A stretch of 39,256 bases of DNA from NCBI GenBank assembly GCA_963743595.1, contig CAVURW010000098.1, forward strand, positions 1-39,256, in the 5' to 3' direction. This document shows, piece after piece, positions 1 to 8,569 of this stretch; within the stretch, counting starts at the first letter, position 1; each line of letters opens with the position of its first letter. This DNA comes from CAVURW01 sp963743595 (GTDB lineage Bacteria; Verrucomicrobiota; Verrucomicrobiia; Methylacidiphilales; UBA1321). Made by a program: the position numbers and the translations under genes. The notes under the pieces were generated by a model. It made no database searches and was not told the origin of the DNA. It saw nothing but the letters and a program-made list of their open reading frames with translations.

Positions 1-2899
1 TGGTGGAATCGAGATCGCCGACGACCGGGGCGAAGACGACCCATGCCCGCGGCCACCACGGCGAAGGAACGTCGCTCACCGTCAGCGGCAGATGGACCAT
101 TGCTTGTTTGCCCACATCGATCTGGATGGGAACCTGCGTTGCCCCAATAGGCACCGATCCGGACGGAGTCACCACCACCGTCCCTTGCAATGGGTTCGAT
201 CCGTGGTTATGCACCATCGCGGTCAGCATCGTCGTGGAACCGGGCACAACTTTTATCGTTACGGGAAGATCCAACGGCGGGGGCAGCACCGCGACGGCTC
301 GCGATTGAGGCGGTCGTTTGGAGCAAACATAGATGGGATCGAGACCAACTTGCACCCCTACGGTACCGTCTGCATCGAGTGCCAGCGGTGTGGCATTGCC
401 GAACATGTCATAGCGCTTTACGTCCGTGGAATCCGCTCCCAGAGCCAGTTCGCGGGTGTAGAGGCCCTCGTCACTCCACAGCACGACCGTGGTCTGACCC
501 TCATCGTTCGTGAACCAGTAGGCCTCACCCTTCGCCCCGGCGACATCCAGGCGATCTTGGCCCTTGAGCCCACGCGTGCGCTGAACCAAGACCCGGTAAG
601 CGAGCGCAGCCGGTTTAGCTTCCTCGAAATTCTCCAGGATTCCCCATTCCCACATCGGATGAAGGCCGAACCACAGGAAGCAGGGAATGACATGGGTAGA
701 CTGAGCGAACGAGAACTTTTGTACCAAGGTGCGCGCCTGCTCGCGCCACGTGATCGGATCGGTGGAAGGCAAACCAGATTCCGTTTCGTAATAGGGTTTA
801 GTGGACTTGTCCGGATAATTAGCAGTGCTCTTGGCCAACTCGAACCAATAACGCTCGGCTTTTGCACCGTCGCCGTGGCCGTGATATGCCCAGCCGTCGA
901 TCTTGTTGGCAGGAATGAGTTTCGCCATTTCGCGGGCACGTTGCTCTGCGCCTCCAGCACCAGCGAATGCCCACCCACCATTAACAACTATTGCAGTAGG
1001 ATCAGCCGCCTTAATCGCATCGCTTACCGCCGAAAAAATCTTGGCGTAATCGGCTGAAGGGCCATGAAAAAAGAAAGGTTGAAGACTCGGCTCATTGCCA
1101 AGCTCGTACCAAAGAAAACGGTTCTTGAACTTTGCCGCCGTTGCACTTGCCATGGCCGCCTGAGTTGCAATGATTTTGTCAAATTTCGCCGGATCAGCAT
1201 CCCAGGGAGTATTTGGGAAGAACATGCGGTTGGACTTAAGGCCGCGCTTTTCTAGGGCTTCGAGCGCACTCTCGGCGTAGGCCAAGTCACGCTCGCTGCT
1301 TCCGTTACGGAAGAATCCATCGCCCCCGGCGTTGCGCACCACGTCGACTCCGCACCAGTCGGCCCAATCGAGAAGGTTCCATTGTTCATAGGTTCCTCCG
1401 AGATCGGTTCCATACAGGAATTCCCCGTCTTTCGCCTTTCGTATGGGTGCCGATTCTGAAACGGTCAAGAGCGCCTGGCCGGAAATCGCGTCGCTGGATT
1501 CTGAACTAGCCCAGCGGAGAATATAGACACCCTGTAGCAAGCCATTGGTATCGATATTAATCGGGAGATCCGATTTTCCCTGGGAGGAAACGGATGCGGG
1601 CACAGTTCGGTTCCAGATCTCATGCTCTTGATCCGTGCTTAAGGTAATCTGGAAAGGGCGCTGATAATCAGTCGCACCTAGATTGGTCAAATGCACTTTT
1701 ACCGTGGCAGCTTCTCCGGGACTCCAGACGAAACGGGGACGGCCCGCGTCGTAACCCGTTTGATAAACAAGCTTATGAAGAGCCTCCTTGGTCGCAGAAT
1801 GGAAGATCACCTTGACCTCTATCGGGGTCGGATTCATCACGAGGGTGTAGTCGTCTAGACCCAAGGGAAAATCGACCATACCATTGTGACCACCCCGCCA
1901 TGGGGAAGCAACATTCGTACTATCCCAAACAACAGCATTGTGGCCCGGAACCAGAGGCACTCCCCTACTGCCGAGCACTTCACCCTCACTATCCTTCACG
2001 CCCAGCCCAAGTGTACCCACTTCTCCGGTCGCTCCGACCACTTCAACATCGGTCGTTAGCCGAGCGATTCGTCCCATCGCTCCGCCCTGGGTGTAAGGAT
2101 TAAATGAGTTCAACTTAAAGGCCGACCGTTTGGTCGTTGGACCGTAGGTAATGGTCGTTCCCTCAGGGCCAGCGGTGATTTTGTAAATCGATTCGTCGAA
2201 CACGTTGACGTCGAACCAGCGTTCGGGAACGTCAAATTTGAACAACACATCCTTGCCGAACGCCATGGTGCCATGTTGAGGGTCGACGACTTCCCCCTTT
2301 GTGAACGTAACACTGGCGACTGGCCCGGCCGTCTTAATAACTTCGACCTCATCCAAATAGATGGGCCCTTGCAGAACGGTGCCAGCCGGTACAGGTTCAA
2401 GCGCGTCCCTTTTGAGGACTTTGTTTTTGAGCTCAACTGACAAATCCCACGTCAATGTTCCGCCTGTGACCGGTTTCGAAGTAAGCTGGTAGGTGGTCCC
2501 ATTAACATCCTGCACGCGCGGGGAAAGGCTGATTCCTGCACCTGCGGTCATCGTCGCTTCTATCGAAAACTGCGTCGGCTGGATACCTAGCGGTTCGATC
2601 TCGCGCCAGAGAATTCCTCTAAGGGGACAGCTCGTTTCTGCGGTCGTTGCGGTGAACGTGACGGTTAGTCCCTTGGCGTCAGGAGTCAGCGTGAATGGAG
2701 CGGAATTTACTTTATCCAGCCATTCCGCAGACCAGTTCTCGTCCGGCGTAAATTTCCAGAGAGGTATCGGTGCATTGTCTGCACTGGCTATCCCAGTCAA
2801 TAACCCCACTGACAAGCATAGCAAAGCAGTCCATGCCGGTTTCTTGAGTTGGTTACGTTTAAACTTTAAAGCCGCGATAGGAACGGAAATTGAACTCAT
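1..2899 (-). CDS. Secreted clan GH-A-like glycoside hydrolase, 3'-truncated by window edge
   Basis: An uninterrupted minus-strand frame runs from ATG at 2899 off the left edge, giving at least 966 residues. The N-terminus has a basic stretch followed by a hydrophobic segment ending in an ASA/D-type signal peptidase site near residue 45, so export is expected. Roughly residues 45-480 look like beta-rich accessory domains. Residues about 490-790 resemble a TIM barrel. Within it, a Trp-Tyr-Glu-Leu-Gly-Asn-Glu-Pro motif places a likely acid/base at Glu603, and a Tyr-Tyr-Glu-Thr-Glu motif offers a nucleophile at Glu705 or Glu707, the arrangement expected of clan GH-A retaining enzymes such as GH5 or GH39. 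Another beta-rich domain follows and is cut off. I cannot name the family or substrate. No clear ribosome binding site precedes the ATG. The gene is divergent from the ABC exporter. Confidence 0.82.
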   Translation of the reverse strand, partial: MSSISVPIAALKFKRNQLKKPAWTALLCLSVGLLTGIASADNAPIPLWKFTPDENWSAEWLDKVNSAPFTLTPDAKGLTVTFTATTAETSCPLRGILWREIEPLGIQPTQFSIEATMTAGAGISLSPRVQDVNGTTYQLTSKPVTGGTLTWDLSVELKNKVLKRDALEPVPAGTVLQGPIYLDEVEVIKTAGPVASVTFTKGEVVDPQHGTMAFGKDVLFKFDVPERWFDVNVFDESIYKITAGPEGTTITYGPTTKRSAFKLNSFNPYTQGGAMGRIARLTTDVEVVGATGEVGTLGLGVKDSEGEVLGSRGVPLVPGHNAVVWDSTNVASPWRGGHNGMVDFPLGLDDYTLVMNPTPIEVKVIFHSATKEALHKLVYQTGYDAGRPRFVWSPGEAATVKVHLTNLGATDYQRPFQITLSTDQEHEIWNRTVPASVSSQGKSDLPINIDTNGLLQGVYILRWASSESSDAISGQALLTVSESAPIRKAKDGEFLYGTDLGGTYEQWNLLDWADWCGVDVVRNAGGDGFFRNGSSERDLAYAESALEALEKRGLKSNRMFFPNTPWDADPAKFDKIIATQAAMASATAAKFKNRFLWYELGNEPSLQPFFFHGPSADYAKIFSAVSDAIKAADPTAIVVNGGWAFAGAGGAEQRAREMAKLIPANKIDGWAYHGHGDGAKAERYWFELAKSTANYPDKSTKPYYETESGLPSTDPITWREQARTLVQKFSFAQSTHVIPCFLWFGLHPMWEWGILENFEEAKPAALAYRVLVQRTRGLKGQDRLDVAGAKGEAYWFTNDEGQTTVVLWSDEGLYTRELALGADSTDVKRYDMFGNATPLALDADGTVGVQVGLDPIYVCSKRPPQSRAVAVLPPPLDLPVTIKVVPGSTTMLTAMVHNHGSNPLQGTVVVTPSGSVPIGATQVPIQIDVGKQAMVHLPLTVSDVPSPWWPRAWVVFAPVVGDLDST

Positions 2900-3153
2900 A
2901 TTGGGAATAAATGCAGAGATGAAGGCTGCGCTGTTCTCGTGTTCGTTCACATTGCAAGTTATAGCCTACAAGGAGAAGAAAGGCGTTGTTTAAACGATTA
3001 GATTACCATCCGATTCCCACAAGGAATCGAGACAACCACCGGTTAACCCAAGTCGATGTCTTACTTTCCTGCGTATTGCCAACCGGGCCGCTCTTTCTTG
3101 TTTTCCTGTTACCTAATTCCGAGAACTGCTATCGTCTCAGCCTCTGCCGTTCT
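2900..3153. promoter_or_regulatory. Divergent intergenic region between glycoside hydrolase and ABC exporter
   Basis: This 254-bp spacer separates two divergently transcribed genes, so it must hold both promoters. An open frame extends upstream of the exporter to 2986, but that extension is not typical exporter sequence, so I treat it as untranslated. No operator or riboswitch fold stood out and I could not assign -35/-10 boxes confidently. Confidence 0.4.
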
Positions 3154-5091
3154 ATGAAGACTTTTCTTGAGTTTTGCCGATTTAGCTCCGTTTACCTGAG
3201 GAGATATTGGTTCCGTTTTAGCTTGGGCGTTATGCTGGGTGTGCTCTCTGGATTCAGCAACGGGCTCACCATTTTCACCGTCTCCACGCTACTCCAGCGC
3301 GTGACTGCGCCGGAAAAAGTCCAAGAGATCACCGAGCAAGGTCTGGCCGATAAAAAAGCTCACGATGAATTACGGGAGCAAGGCAAGCCGGTGGTCATCA
3401 AGCCCGCCTCGTTCTTTCGCGAGGTCAAGCAATACATTTACGTTCAGCTCGATCCCCTTTTGCCTCTGCGGGGGCGCCCTGCCACGGCTCTGCAGTGCTC
3501 CATTTTATTCGCTATCTTTCCGCTGCTGGCATTGATCCGGGGCATGCTCAGCTATGGCAGCACCTATCTCCTCTGCTGGTCTGGTGAGCGGATCACCAGC
3601 GATGTAAAAGTGGACGCATTCCGCAGAATCACCTCTCAATCTACAGACTACTTCAACCGCACCACCACCTCTGAACTCATCTCCTTTTTGGAAAGTGATA
3701 CGGTACGCATTCGATCGTTCTTGCAACTGGGCATGTCCGATCTCGTTCAAGCGCCCGTTGCCGTCGTCAGCATGTTCCTGGTGCTCGTCTGCATGGATTG
3801 GCAATTGACATTGCTCTCGCTGGTCTTCGTCCCGATCTTCATTCTCACGACACGTAAGATTGGTAAAAAGATTCGAAACATCGGAACCGCCGATAATCAA
3901 ATGCTCATCGCTCAAGCGGCTTTGGCTCTGGAATCGTTCAATAACATTCGGGTCACCAAAGCTTACTTACTGGAGGATTCTCAGGCCGCCGCCTTCAAGA
4001 AAACGGGCGATAAAATGGTCCGGGGAGCTATGAAACTTATCCAGCGCCGGGAATTGCTCAGCCCCATCCTGGAAACGATCAGCATGAACGGCGTCAGCGC
4101 GGTGTTCGTGTTCGTCGTCGTCAGCGGGCGCTCGGTCGATACACTCGGCGCATTTCTGACGTCCCTCATTCTCTTCCTGGCGCCGCTGAAACGACTCGGC
4201 ACGCTCAACTCCTACTTCGCGGAGTTTAACGTGGGTGCTGAGCGCTTGCTCCACCTCTTCGCCCTGGAACCGACCATTGCAGATCCACCCAACCCGAAGC
4301 CCTTTCCGAAATTCCAAGAGGGCATCCGCGTGCGTAACGTCACCTTCAGCTACCGCAAAGAGGGCCCAAACGTGCTCGAAAACTTTTCCATCGATATTCC
4401 TTACAAGCATCGGCTCGGCCTCGCTGGGGAGAGCGGTAACGGAAAGAGCTCGCTGCTCATGCTTCTCATTCGGTTCTGGGACGTAAATAGTGGTACTATT
4501 GAACTCGATGGAGTCGATATCCGGGAGATGCGGTTGAAGGATTTGCGCAGCCAGATCGCGTACGTCACGCAGGAGGTGCAGCTCTTCAATAATACCATTG
4601 CTGAGAACATTCGATTCGGCAGGCTCGACGCGACGCCTGAAGACGTGATCGAAGCGGCCCAAAGAGCTCACGCACACGAGTTCATCCTCGCGCTGCCGAA
4701 TGGCTACGATACGCCCGTAGGTGAACGCGGCGTTCTCCTCTCAGGCGGCCAGCGGCAACGGATCGCCATCGCGCGTGCTTTCGTTCGCAATGCGCCCATC
4801 TTGATCCTGGACGAAGCCACCGCCTCGCTCGATTCAAAGTCGGAATCAGAGGTGCAAAAGGCCATCGATGACCTAGCGCAAAACCGCACGGTCATCTGTG
4901 TCGCCCATCGCCTCTCCACCCTCAAGAATATGGACGAGGTGATCGTGCTCCAGCGCGGCGGTCACATCGAAGAACGCGGCACCTTCCAGCAACTCCTGAA
5001 AAGCGGCGGGGCCTTTGCGAAAATGGCCGCACAGCAAGGCATTCGCCCGGAAGATCCCGAATCCGGCCAGATCTTGAAGGCAGCGGCTTAG
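3154..5091 (+). CDS. ABC-type exporter, fused permease and ATPase (MsbA-like)
   Basis: The 645-residue protein has an N-terminal six-helix exporter transmembrane domain (about residues 10-350) and a C-terminal nucleotide-binding domain (about 385-640). Walker A GESGNGKS lies near residue 425, the signature LSGGQ near 529, Walker B ILILDEA near 549 and the switch histidine in VAHRLS near 585. All catalytic elements are present, so it should be active as a homodimer exporting a lipid, lipid-linked saccharide or peptide. I chose ATG 3154 because residues from there (MKTFLEF) match the start of this family. The longer frame from 2986 adds 56 atypical residues. There is an insert of roughly 60 residues between the first two helices, probably periplasmic. 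It is monocistronic and faces the giant inverted repeat at 5118. Confidence 0.9.
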   Translation: MKTFLEFCRFSSVYLRRYWFRFSLGVMLGVLSGFSNGLTIFTVSTLLQRVTAPEKVQEITEQGLADKKAHDELREQGKPVVIKPASFFREVKQYIYVQLDPLLPLRGRPATALQCSILFAIFPLLALIRGMLSYGSTYLLCWSGERITSDVKVDAFRRITSQSTDYFNRTTTSELISFLESDTVRIRSFLQLGMSDLVQAPVAVVSMFLVLVCMDWQLTLLSLVFVPIFILTTRKIGKKIRNIGTADNQMLIAQAALALESFNNIRVTKAYLLEDSQAAAFKKTGDKMVRGAMKLIQRRELLSPILETISMNGVSAVFVFVVVSGRSVDTLGAFLTSLILFLAPLKRLGTLNSYFAEFNVGAERLLHLFALEPTIADPPNPKPFPKFQEGIRVRNVTFSYRKEGPNVLENFSIDIPYKHRLGLAGESGNGKSSLLMLLIRFWDVNSGTIELDGVDIREMRLKDLRSQIAYVTQEVQLFNNTIAENIRFGRLDATPEDVIEAAQRAHAHEFILALPNGYDTPVGERGVLLSGGQRQRIAIARAFVRNAPILILDEATASLDSKSESEVQKAIDDLAQNRTVICVAHRLSTLKNMDEVIVLQRGGHIEERGTFQQLLKSGGAFAKMAAQQGIRPEDPESGQILKAAA

Positions 5092-5117
5092 TTAGGAAGA
5101 CGTCGCAAGCGGCAAAG

Positions 5118-5371
5118 CCGATTATCGTTCCTTTGGAACTCTAACGGCTGCGGTGGTGTACCTGGCACTTCGGCCGGCTTATCAGCCGCCCTCTACCAGG
5201 CTTTTCTACGGATCGCGCCTGTGGCGCTCAACTGAATCGTGCTCCCGTTATTCCCCCTGAGCGCCAACGGCGCGATCCATAACAAAGCCTAGCATAAGAT
5301 CGGCTGGCAAGCCGATCGAAGTGCTAGGTTCAACAGCCGAGCCGTTAGAGTTCCAAAGGAACGATAATCGG
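5118..5371. repeat. Giant inverted repeat with arms of about 113 nt
   Basis: Bases 5118-5149 are the exact reverse complement of 5340-5371 (32 of 32). The complementarity continues inward with scattered mismatches and one or two small gaps to 5230 on one side and 5258 on the other, leaving a loop of about 27 nt. Examples inside the arms are the CTGGCACTTCG/CGAAGTGCTAG pair and GGATCGCGCC/GGCGCGATCC. The right arm contains the last eight codons and stop of the minus-strand gene at 5345, so the left arm is an inverted copy of that gene end. The element lies between two convergent genes. It could act as a bidirectional terminator, or be a MITE/REPIN-like palindromic element. Confidence 0.9.
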
Positions 5372-6361
5372 TGGCGACGTTGTCGATTCCGCCTTGGCCG
5401 TCCGTGCGTCTCCGACGACGTGATCCTCGGGGTGTTGCGGATCGTACTGCACCTCCACCGTTACCGAGCCATCGCTCAATTTCGCTCGCCAATTCCTGGA
5501 CTCGGCCATCGTGATTTCGGTCCAGCCGCGGCGGGTAAGTCCATTTTGGGTGGCGTACTGGTATTGCAGGTGAAAGACGGAAGGCACGTCTTTATCGATG
5601 ACAAGTTCGATGACTCGAGTCACTCGCGCTCGGGTGGTGATCGCGGTGGCACGAAGCGCTCGGAGCCTCAGCCACGTAGCGTAGGTGTTGGCCAGCCCGG
5701 AGAAGGCAAGCCCGGCGAAAATCGCACCGACGATGAGGCCGATAACGGTCTGCGCCATCAGGCTCGGATTACTGGAGTAACCGATGCTGAGCATGCAAAT
5801 AAGCTCACCGAGTAGAATGACGCTGCTCGTAAATAGAGAGAAGATCTGGAGTTGCCGCGTGTTTGCCGGATAAGATTTTGTCACCGGCGATGGTGTAGCC
5901 AGCACGTGCTGGTCGGAGTAGCTCGGCTCGTATCGGACGTGAATCGGCTCTCCCCGCGCGATATGCTCCATCCAGCCGCGCCCCGATTCATGGTCGCCAC
6001 CGAGCGCCACGTGCGCTTGATAGCTCGCGCCGCGATGGTCTTTGTATTGGTACTTCAGCCCATTCGCCTCCAGACGGATTTTCGATTCCCGCTGCTCCGT
6101 TTTAATATCGAGCTCGTTGTGCGAGGTCGTTGCGAGGATTCCGCCGGCGATCAGCTGAGTCCGCCGCTCATGATGGAACGCCGCAACCACCAGCCAAACG
6201 AGGCCCGCCAGTACAATAAAGCCGCTCGTGAACTCCGTCTCTGTGCTCCCAAAAATCAGCGCCAAACCCAGGTTGATCACACCGAGAACGCTCATGAAAA
6301 TGGAGGTGTAGATGGCGTTTCGGTAACCACCTTTTTGTGACAGAGGCCTGACGCGTTTCAT
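5345..6361 (-). CDS. DUF3592-like membrane protein
   Basis: The 338-residue protein shows four probable membrane segments arranged as two pairs: residues about 17-35 and 42-60, then about 170-195 and 200-225. Each pair is next to a soluble beta-rich stretch. The soluble stretches carry the pattern of DUF3592 proteins, in which extracytoplasmic beta domains end in a V-x-Y-D/E-P motif. Here that motif appears twice, as IHVRYEP and VEVQYDP. This family has no established function. ATG 6361 overlaps the stop of the upstream ligase gene in an ATGA arrangement, which argues for translational coupling and for this start over the ATG at 6379. The last codons lie inside the large inverted repeat. Confidence 0.75.
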   Translation of the reverse strand: MKRVRPLSQKGGYRNAIYTSIFMSVLGVINLGLALIFGSTETEFTSGFIVLAGLVWLVVAAFHHERRTQLIAGGILATTSHNELDIKTEQRESKIRLEANGLKYQYKDHRGASYQAHVALGGDHESGRGWMEHIARGEPIHVRYEPSYSDQHVLATPSPVTKSYPANTRQLQIFSLFTSSVILLGELICMLSIGYSSNPSLMAQTVIGLIVGAIFAGLAFSGLANTYATWLRLRALRATAITTRARVTRVIELVIDKDVPSVFHLQYQYATQNGLTRRGWTEITMAESRNWRAKLSDGSVTVEVQYDPQHPEDHVVGDARTAKAESTTSPPIIVPLEL

Positions 6362-7059
6362 GATTTGGAATAATTCCACTCTATCGTGGAGTAACGGTCT
6401 CGTTCTAAGGCGTCCGCTCGCTGCTGTTCTGCTGGCGTCAGGTCTCCAGGCGTGAATGGGCCGAGCTCCAAATGCCGGGCAAACGCCTCTGGAAACGCGG
6501 CGTAAAGCGAGGCGCGTTGATCGGGGGAGGGGGGCAAGACGCTGCCTTGGTGGAGCATTCCCTCGCGGGTGCGGCGTTGGGCGGCACCCCCCAGCTTAAG
6601 CGGCAGGGAATCGCTACCGTGGGCCGGGACTAAATCGAACCGGACAGGCTTTTGAAAACAGGCTTCAGACTCGGTGCTTGCGGCGTTCGGCGTGAGTAAG
6701 CTTTCGACGCCAATTGCCGCCAGCGCCGCCTGCACACCCCGATGAATGAGCGCGTACGATTCGGGAATGGAAAGCGCCATCCAGGGATGCTCTTTGGGCG
6801 CGACAATCGTGTAGGTGAGATCGGCGGCGTGATCGACCAGACCACCACCCGTGTAGCGGCGAATCCAGGGCCGATTCGCCAGGGCGAGTGCCGAGTTTTG
6901 AAAATAGCCGAGAGAGATGGCGGGAGAGTCCCACAGATAGAGGCGCACGGTGGCTGCTTGCGTGGCGGGCAATTCGCGTAGCAGCGCTTCATCGATGGCC
7001 ATATTCCGCGCAGGAGACGCGGGGCCGTGCAGAAGGAGTCGCCAGGGAAAATGGCTCAT
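6358..7059 (-). CDS. Lipoate-protein ligase / octanoyltransferase family protein
   Basis: The 233-residue protein belongs to the BPL/LplA/LipB fold family, which attaches lipoate or octanoate to a lysine of lipoyl domains. It has the RRYTGGGLVDH motif at residues 67-77 and KLGGAAQRR at 155-163, where Lys155 is the expected acyl-adenylate or acyl-enzyme contact. Cys134, in an ACF context before the KLGGAAQ motif, is where LipM-type octanoyltransferases have their catalytic cysteine, so a LipM-like transferase is as likely as a true ligase. The protein is slightly short for the family. It is the first gene of a two-gene minus operon with the DUF3592-like gene (ATGA overlap) and is divergent from mpl. 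Confidence 0.82.
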   Translation of the reverse strand: MSHFPWRLLLHGPASPARNMAIDEALLRELPATQAATVRLYLWDSPAISLGYFQNSALALANRPWIRRYTGGGLVDHAADLTYTIVAPKEHPWMALSIPESYALIHRGVQAALAAIGVESLLTPNAASTESEACFQKPVRFDLVPAHGSDSLPLKLGGAAQRRTREGMLHQGSVLPPSPDQRASLYAAFPEAFARHLELGPFTPGDLTPAEQQRADALERDRYSTIEWNYSKS

Positions 7060-7137
7060 GTGGTCTTTGAGCTTATCTCAATCAACGACAATGGTCGCGC
7101 ATTGCTTTCATGAGGCGATTTGGTAGCCTCACACCCC

Positions 7138-8529
7138 ATGTCATTCGAGCTTCCTCGTTCTTTTCATTTCATGGGCATCTGCGGCACGGCCATGGGCGCA
7201 GTGGCAGCCATGCTCCGTGATCAAGGTTTCACCGTAACCGGTTCCGACGATGGCGTTTACCCGCCGATGTCCACATTCCTGCAAGAGAAGGGCATCACGA
7301 TCCAAGGCGGCTACAAGCCGGAAAATCTCCCGCAAGAGGACACGATTTTGGTTGTCGGGAACACGATCAAACGGGGCAATCCCGAGCTGGAAGCAGCGCT
7401 CGATGCGAAGCGCTATTGCCTCTCGTTACCGGAGACATTGAAGCAATATTTCCTGCGTAAAACGCACAATCTCGTTGTGACCGGCACCCATGGCAAAACG
7501 ACCACCACCTCGCTCCTTGCTTGGATTTTTCAGCACGCCGGTCGCCATCCTTCCTACCTCATCGGCGGATTGCCCTATAACCTCCCGCAAGGTTGCCAAA
7601 AGCAGGAAGGGCCCTATTGGATTCTGGAGGGCGACGAGTACGACACCGCCTTTTTCGATAAGCGGAGCAAGTTCCTCCATTACCTGCCGGAGCTGGTGAT
7701 CATAAACAACCTGGAATTCGATCACGCCGATATTTTTGAAAACCTCGCCGGCATTCAAAAATCGTTCTCCCATCTCGTGCGAATCGTGCCCCGTAACGGG
7801 ATGATTCTTGTGAATGCGGATGATACGAATGCGCTGGCTGTAATTAAGGATTCGCCCGCGCCGATTCTGGAAGTCGGCTTCAGTGAAAATGCGGCCGTAC
7901 GAATCATGGATCTGAAGACACTTCCCGATGGCAGCCAGACCTTTCGACTGTTCGACCACACCTTCACGCTTCACATGGCCGGCAGCTTCAATGTGCGGAA
8001 CGCGGCGATGGCCATTTCTGCTGCGCATTTCTACCAAATTCCGTTTCCAACGATTATCGAAGCCATCGGACTTTTCAAAGGGGTGAAACGCCGCCAGGAA
8101 GTACGCGGCACGGCGAAAGGGGCACTCGTGATCGATGATTTTGGCCATCACCCCACGGCGATTCGCGAGACGCTGGAGGGGTTGCGCCATCGATATCCCG
8201 GTCGGCGATTCTGGGCGATTTTCGAGCCTCGCAGCAATACGACGCGCCGGGCTGTATTTCAGCACGATCTGCCCGCTGCGCTATCGCTGGCCGACGGCGT
8301 CTTTGTCGCGCAAGTCGCTAAGCTGGAGCAAATTCCCCCGCATGAGCGACTGAATCCTGAAAAGGTGGTGGCAGATATCGCGGCGAAGGGCATCCCCGCG
8401 CATTACGAGGCCGACGCCGATGCGATCGTGGCGAAATTGGAGCCGTTGATTCAGCCGACGGATGTGATCATCGTCTTTTCGAACGGCGGGTTTGGTGGGA
8501 TACACAAAAAGCTTTGTGATCTCGGATAA
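7138..8529 (+). CDS. mpl: UDP-N-acetylmuramate:L-Ala-gamma-D-Glu-meso-DAP ligase
   Basis: Mpl joins recycled murein tripeptide to UDP-MurNAc in the cytoplasm, salvaging peptidoglycan turnover products. The 463-residue protein has the Mur ligase layout: an N-terminal UDP-binding Rossmann domain beginning with FMGICGTAMG, the ATP P-loop GTHGKTTTTS at about 116-125, a central domain with the EGDEYDTAFFD signature, and a C-terminal domain including FEPRSNTTRR. The GDEYD and SNTTRR motifs are characteristic of Mpl rather than MurC. I chose ATG 7138 over the TTG at 7120 because the family starts close to the first beta strand. It implies a DAP-containing cell wall. The MBOAT gene begins 40 bp downstream and may be cotranscribed. 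Confidence 0.92.
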   Translation: MSFELPRSFHFMGICGTAMGAVAAMLRDQGFTVTGSDDGVYPPMSTFLQEKGITIQGGYKPENLPQEDTILVVGNTIKRGNPELEAALDAKRYCLSLPETLKQYFLRKTHNLVVTGTHGKTTTTSLLAWIFQHAGRHPSYLIGGLPYNLPQGCQKQEGPYWILEGDEYDTAFFDKRSKFLHYLPELVIINNLEFDHADIFENLAGIQKSFSHLVRIVPRNGMILVNADDTNALAVIKDSPAPILEVGFSENAAVRIMDLKTLPDGSQTFRLFDHTFTLHMAGSFNVRNAAMAISAAHFYQIPFPTIIEAIGLFKGVKRRQEVRGTAKGALVIDDFGHHPTAIRETLEGLRHRYPGRRFWAIFEPRSNTTRRAVFQHDLPAALSLADGVFVAQVAKLEQIPPHERLNPEKVVADIAAKGIPAHYEADADAIVAKLEPLIQPTDVIIVFSNGGFGGIHKKLCDLG

Positions 8530-8569
8530 CAACTTTGACAGCGTCTAACTCATCTACTATAAACCCCGC

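Noticed and set aside
92..1057. 321-codon plus-strand frame
   Set aside because: It lies wholly antisense to the glycoside hydrolase, which has a signal peptide and catalytic motifs. Its own translation is low-complexity, rich in Arg and His, and without domains.
2493..2993. 166-codon plus-strand frame
   Set aside because: It is antisense to the 5' end of the glycoside hydrolase and has no recognisable domain.
3967..4677. 236-codon minus-strand frame
   Set aside because: It is antisense to the ABC exporter's coding sequence, with a charged low-complexity translation typical of shadow frames.
5321..5815. 164-codon plus-strand frame
   Set aside because: It overlaps the inverted repeat and is antisense to the DUF3592-like gene; no protein features.
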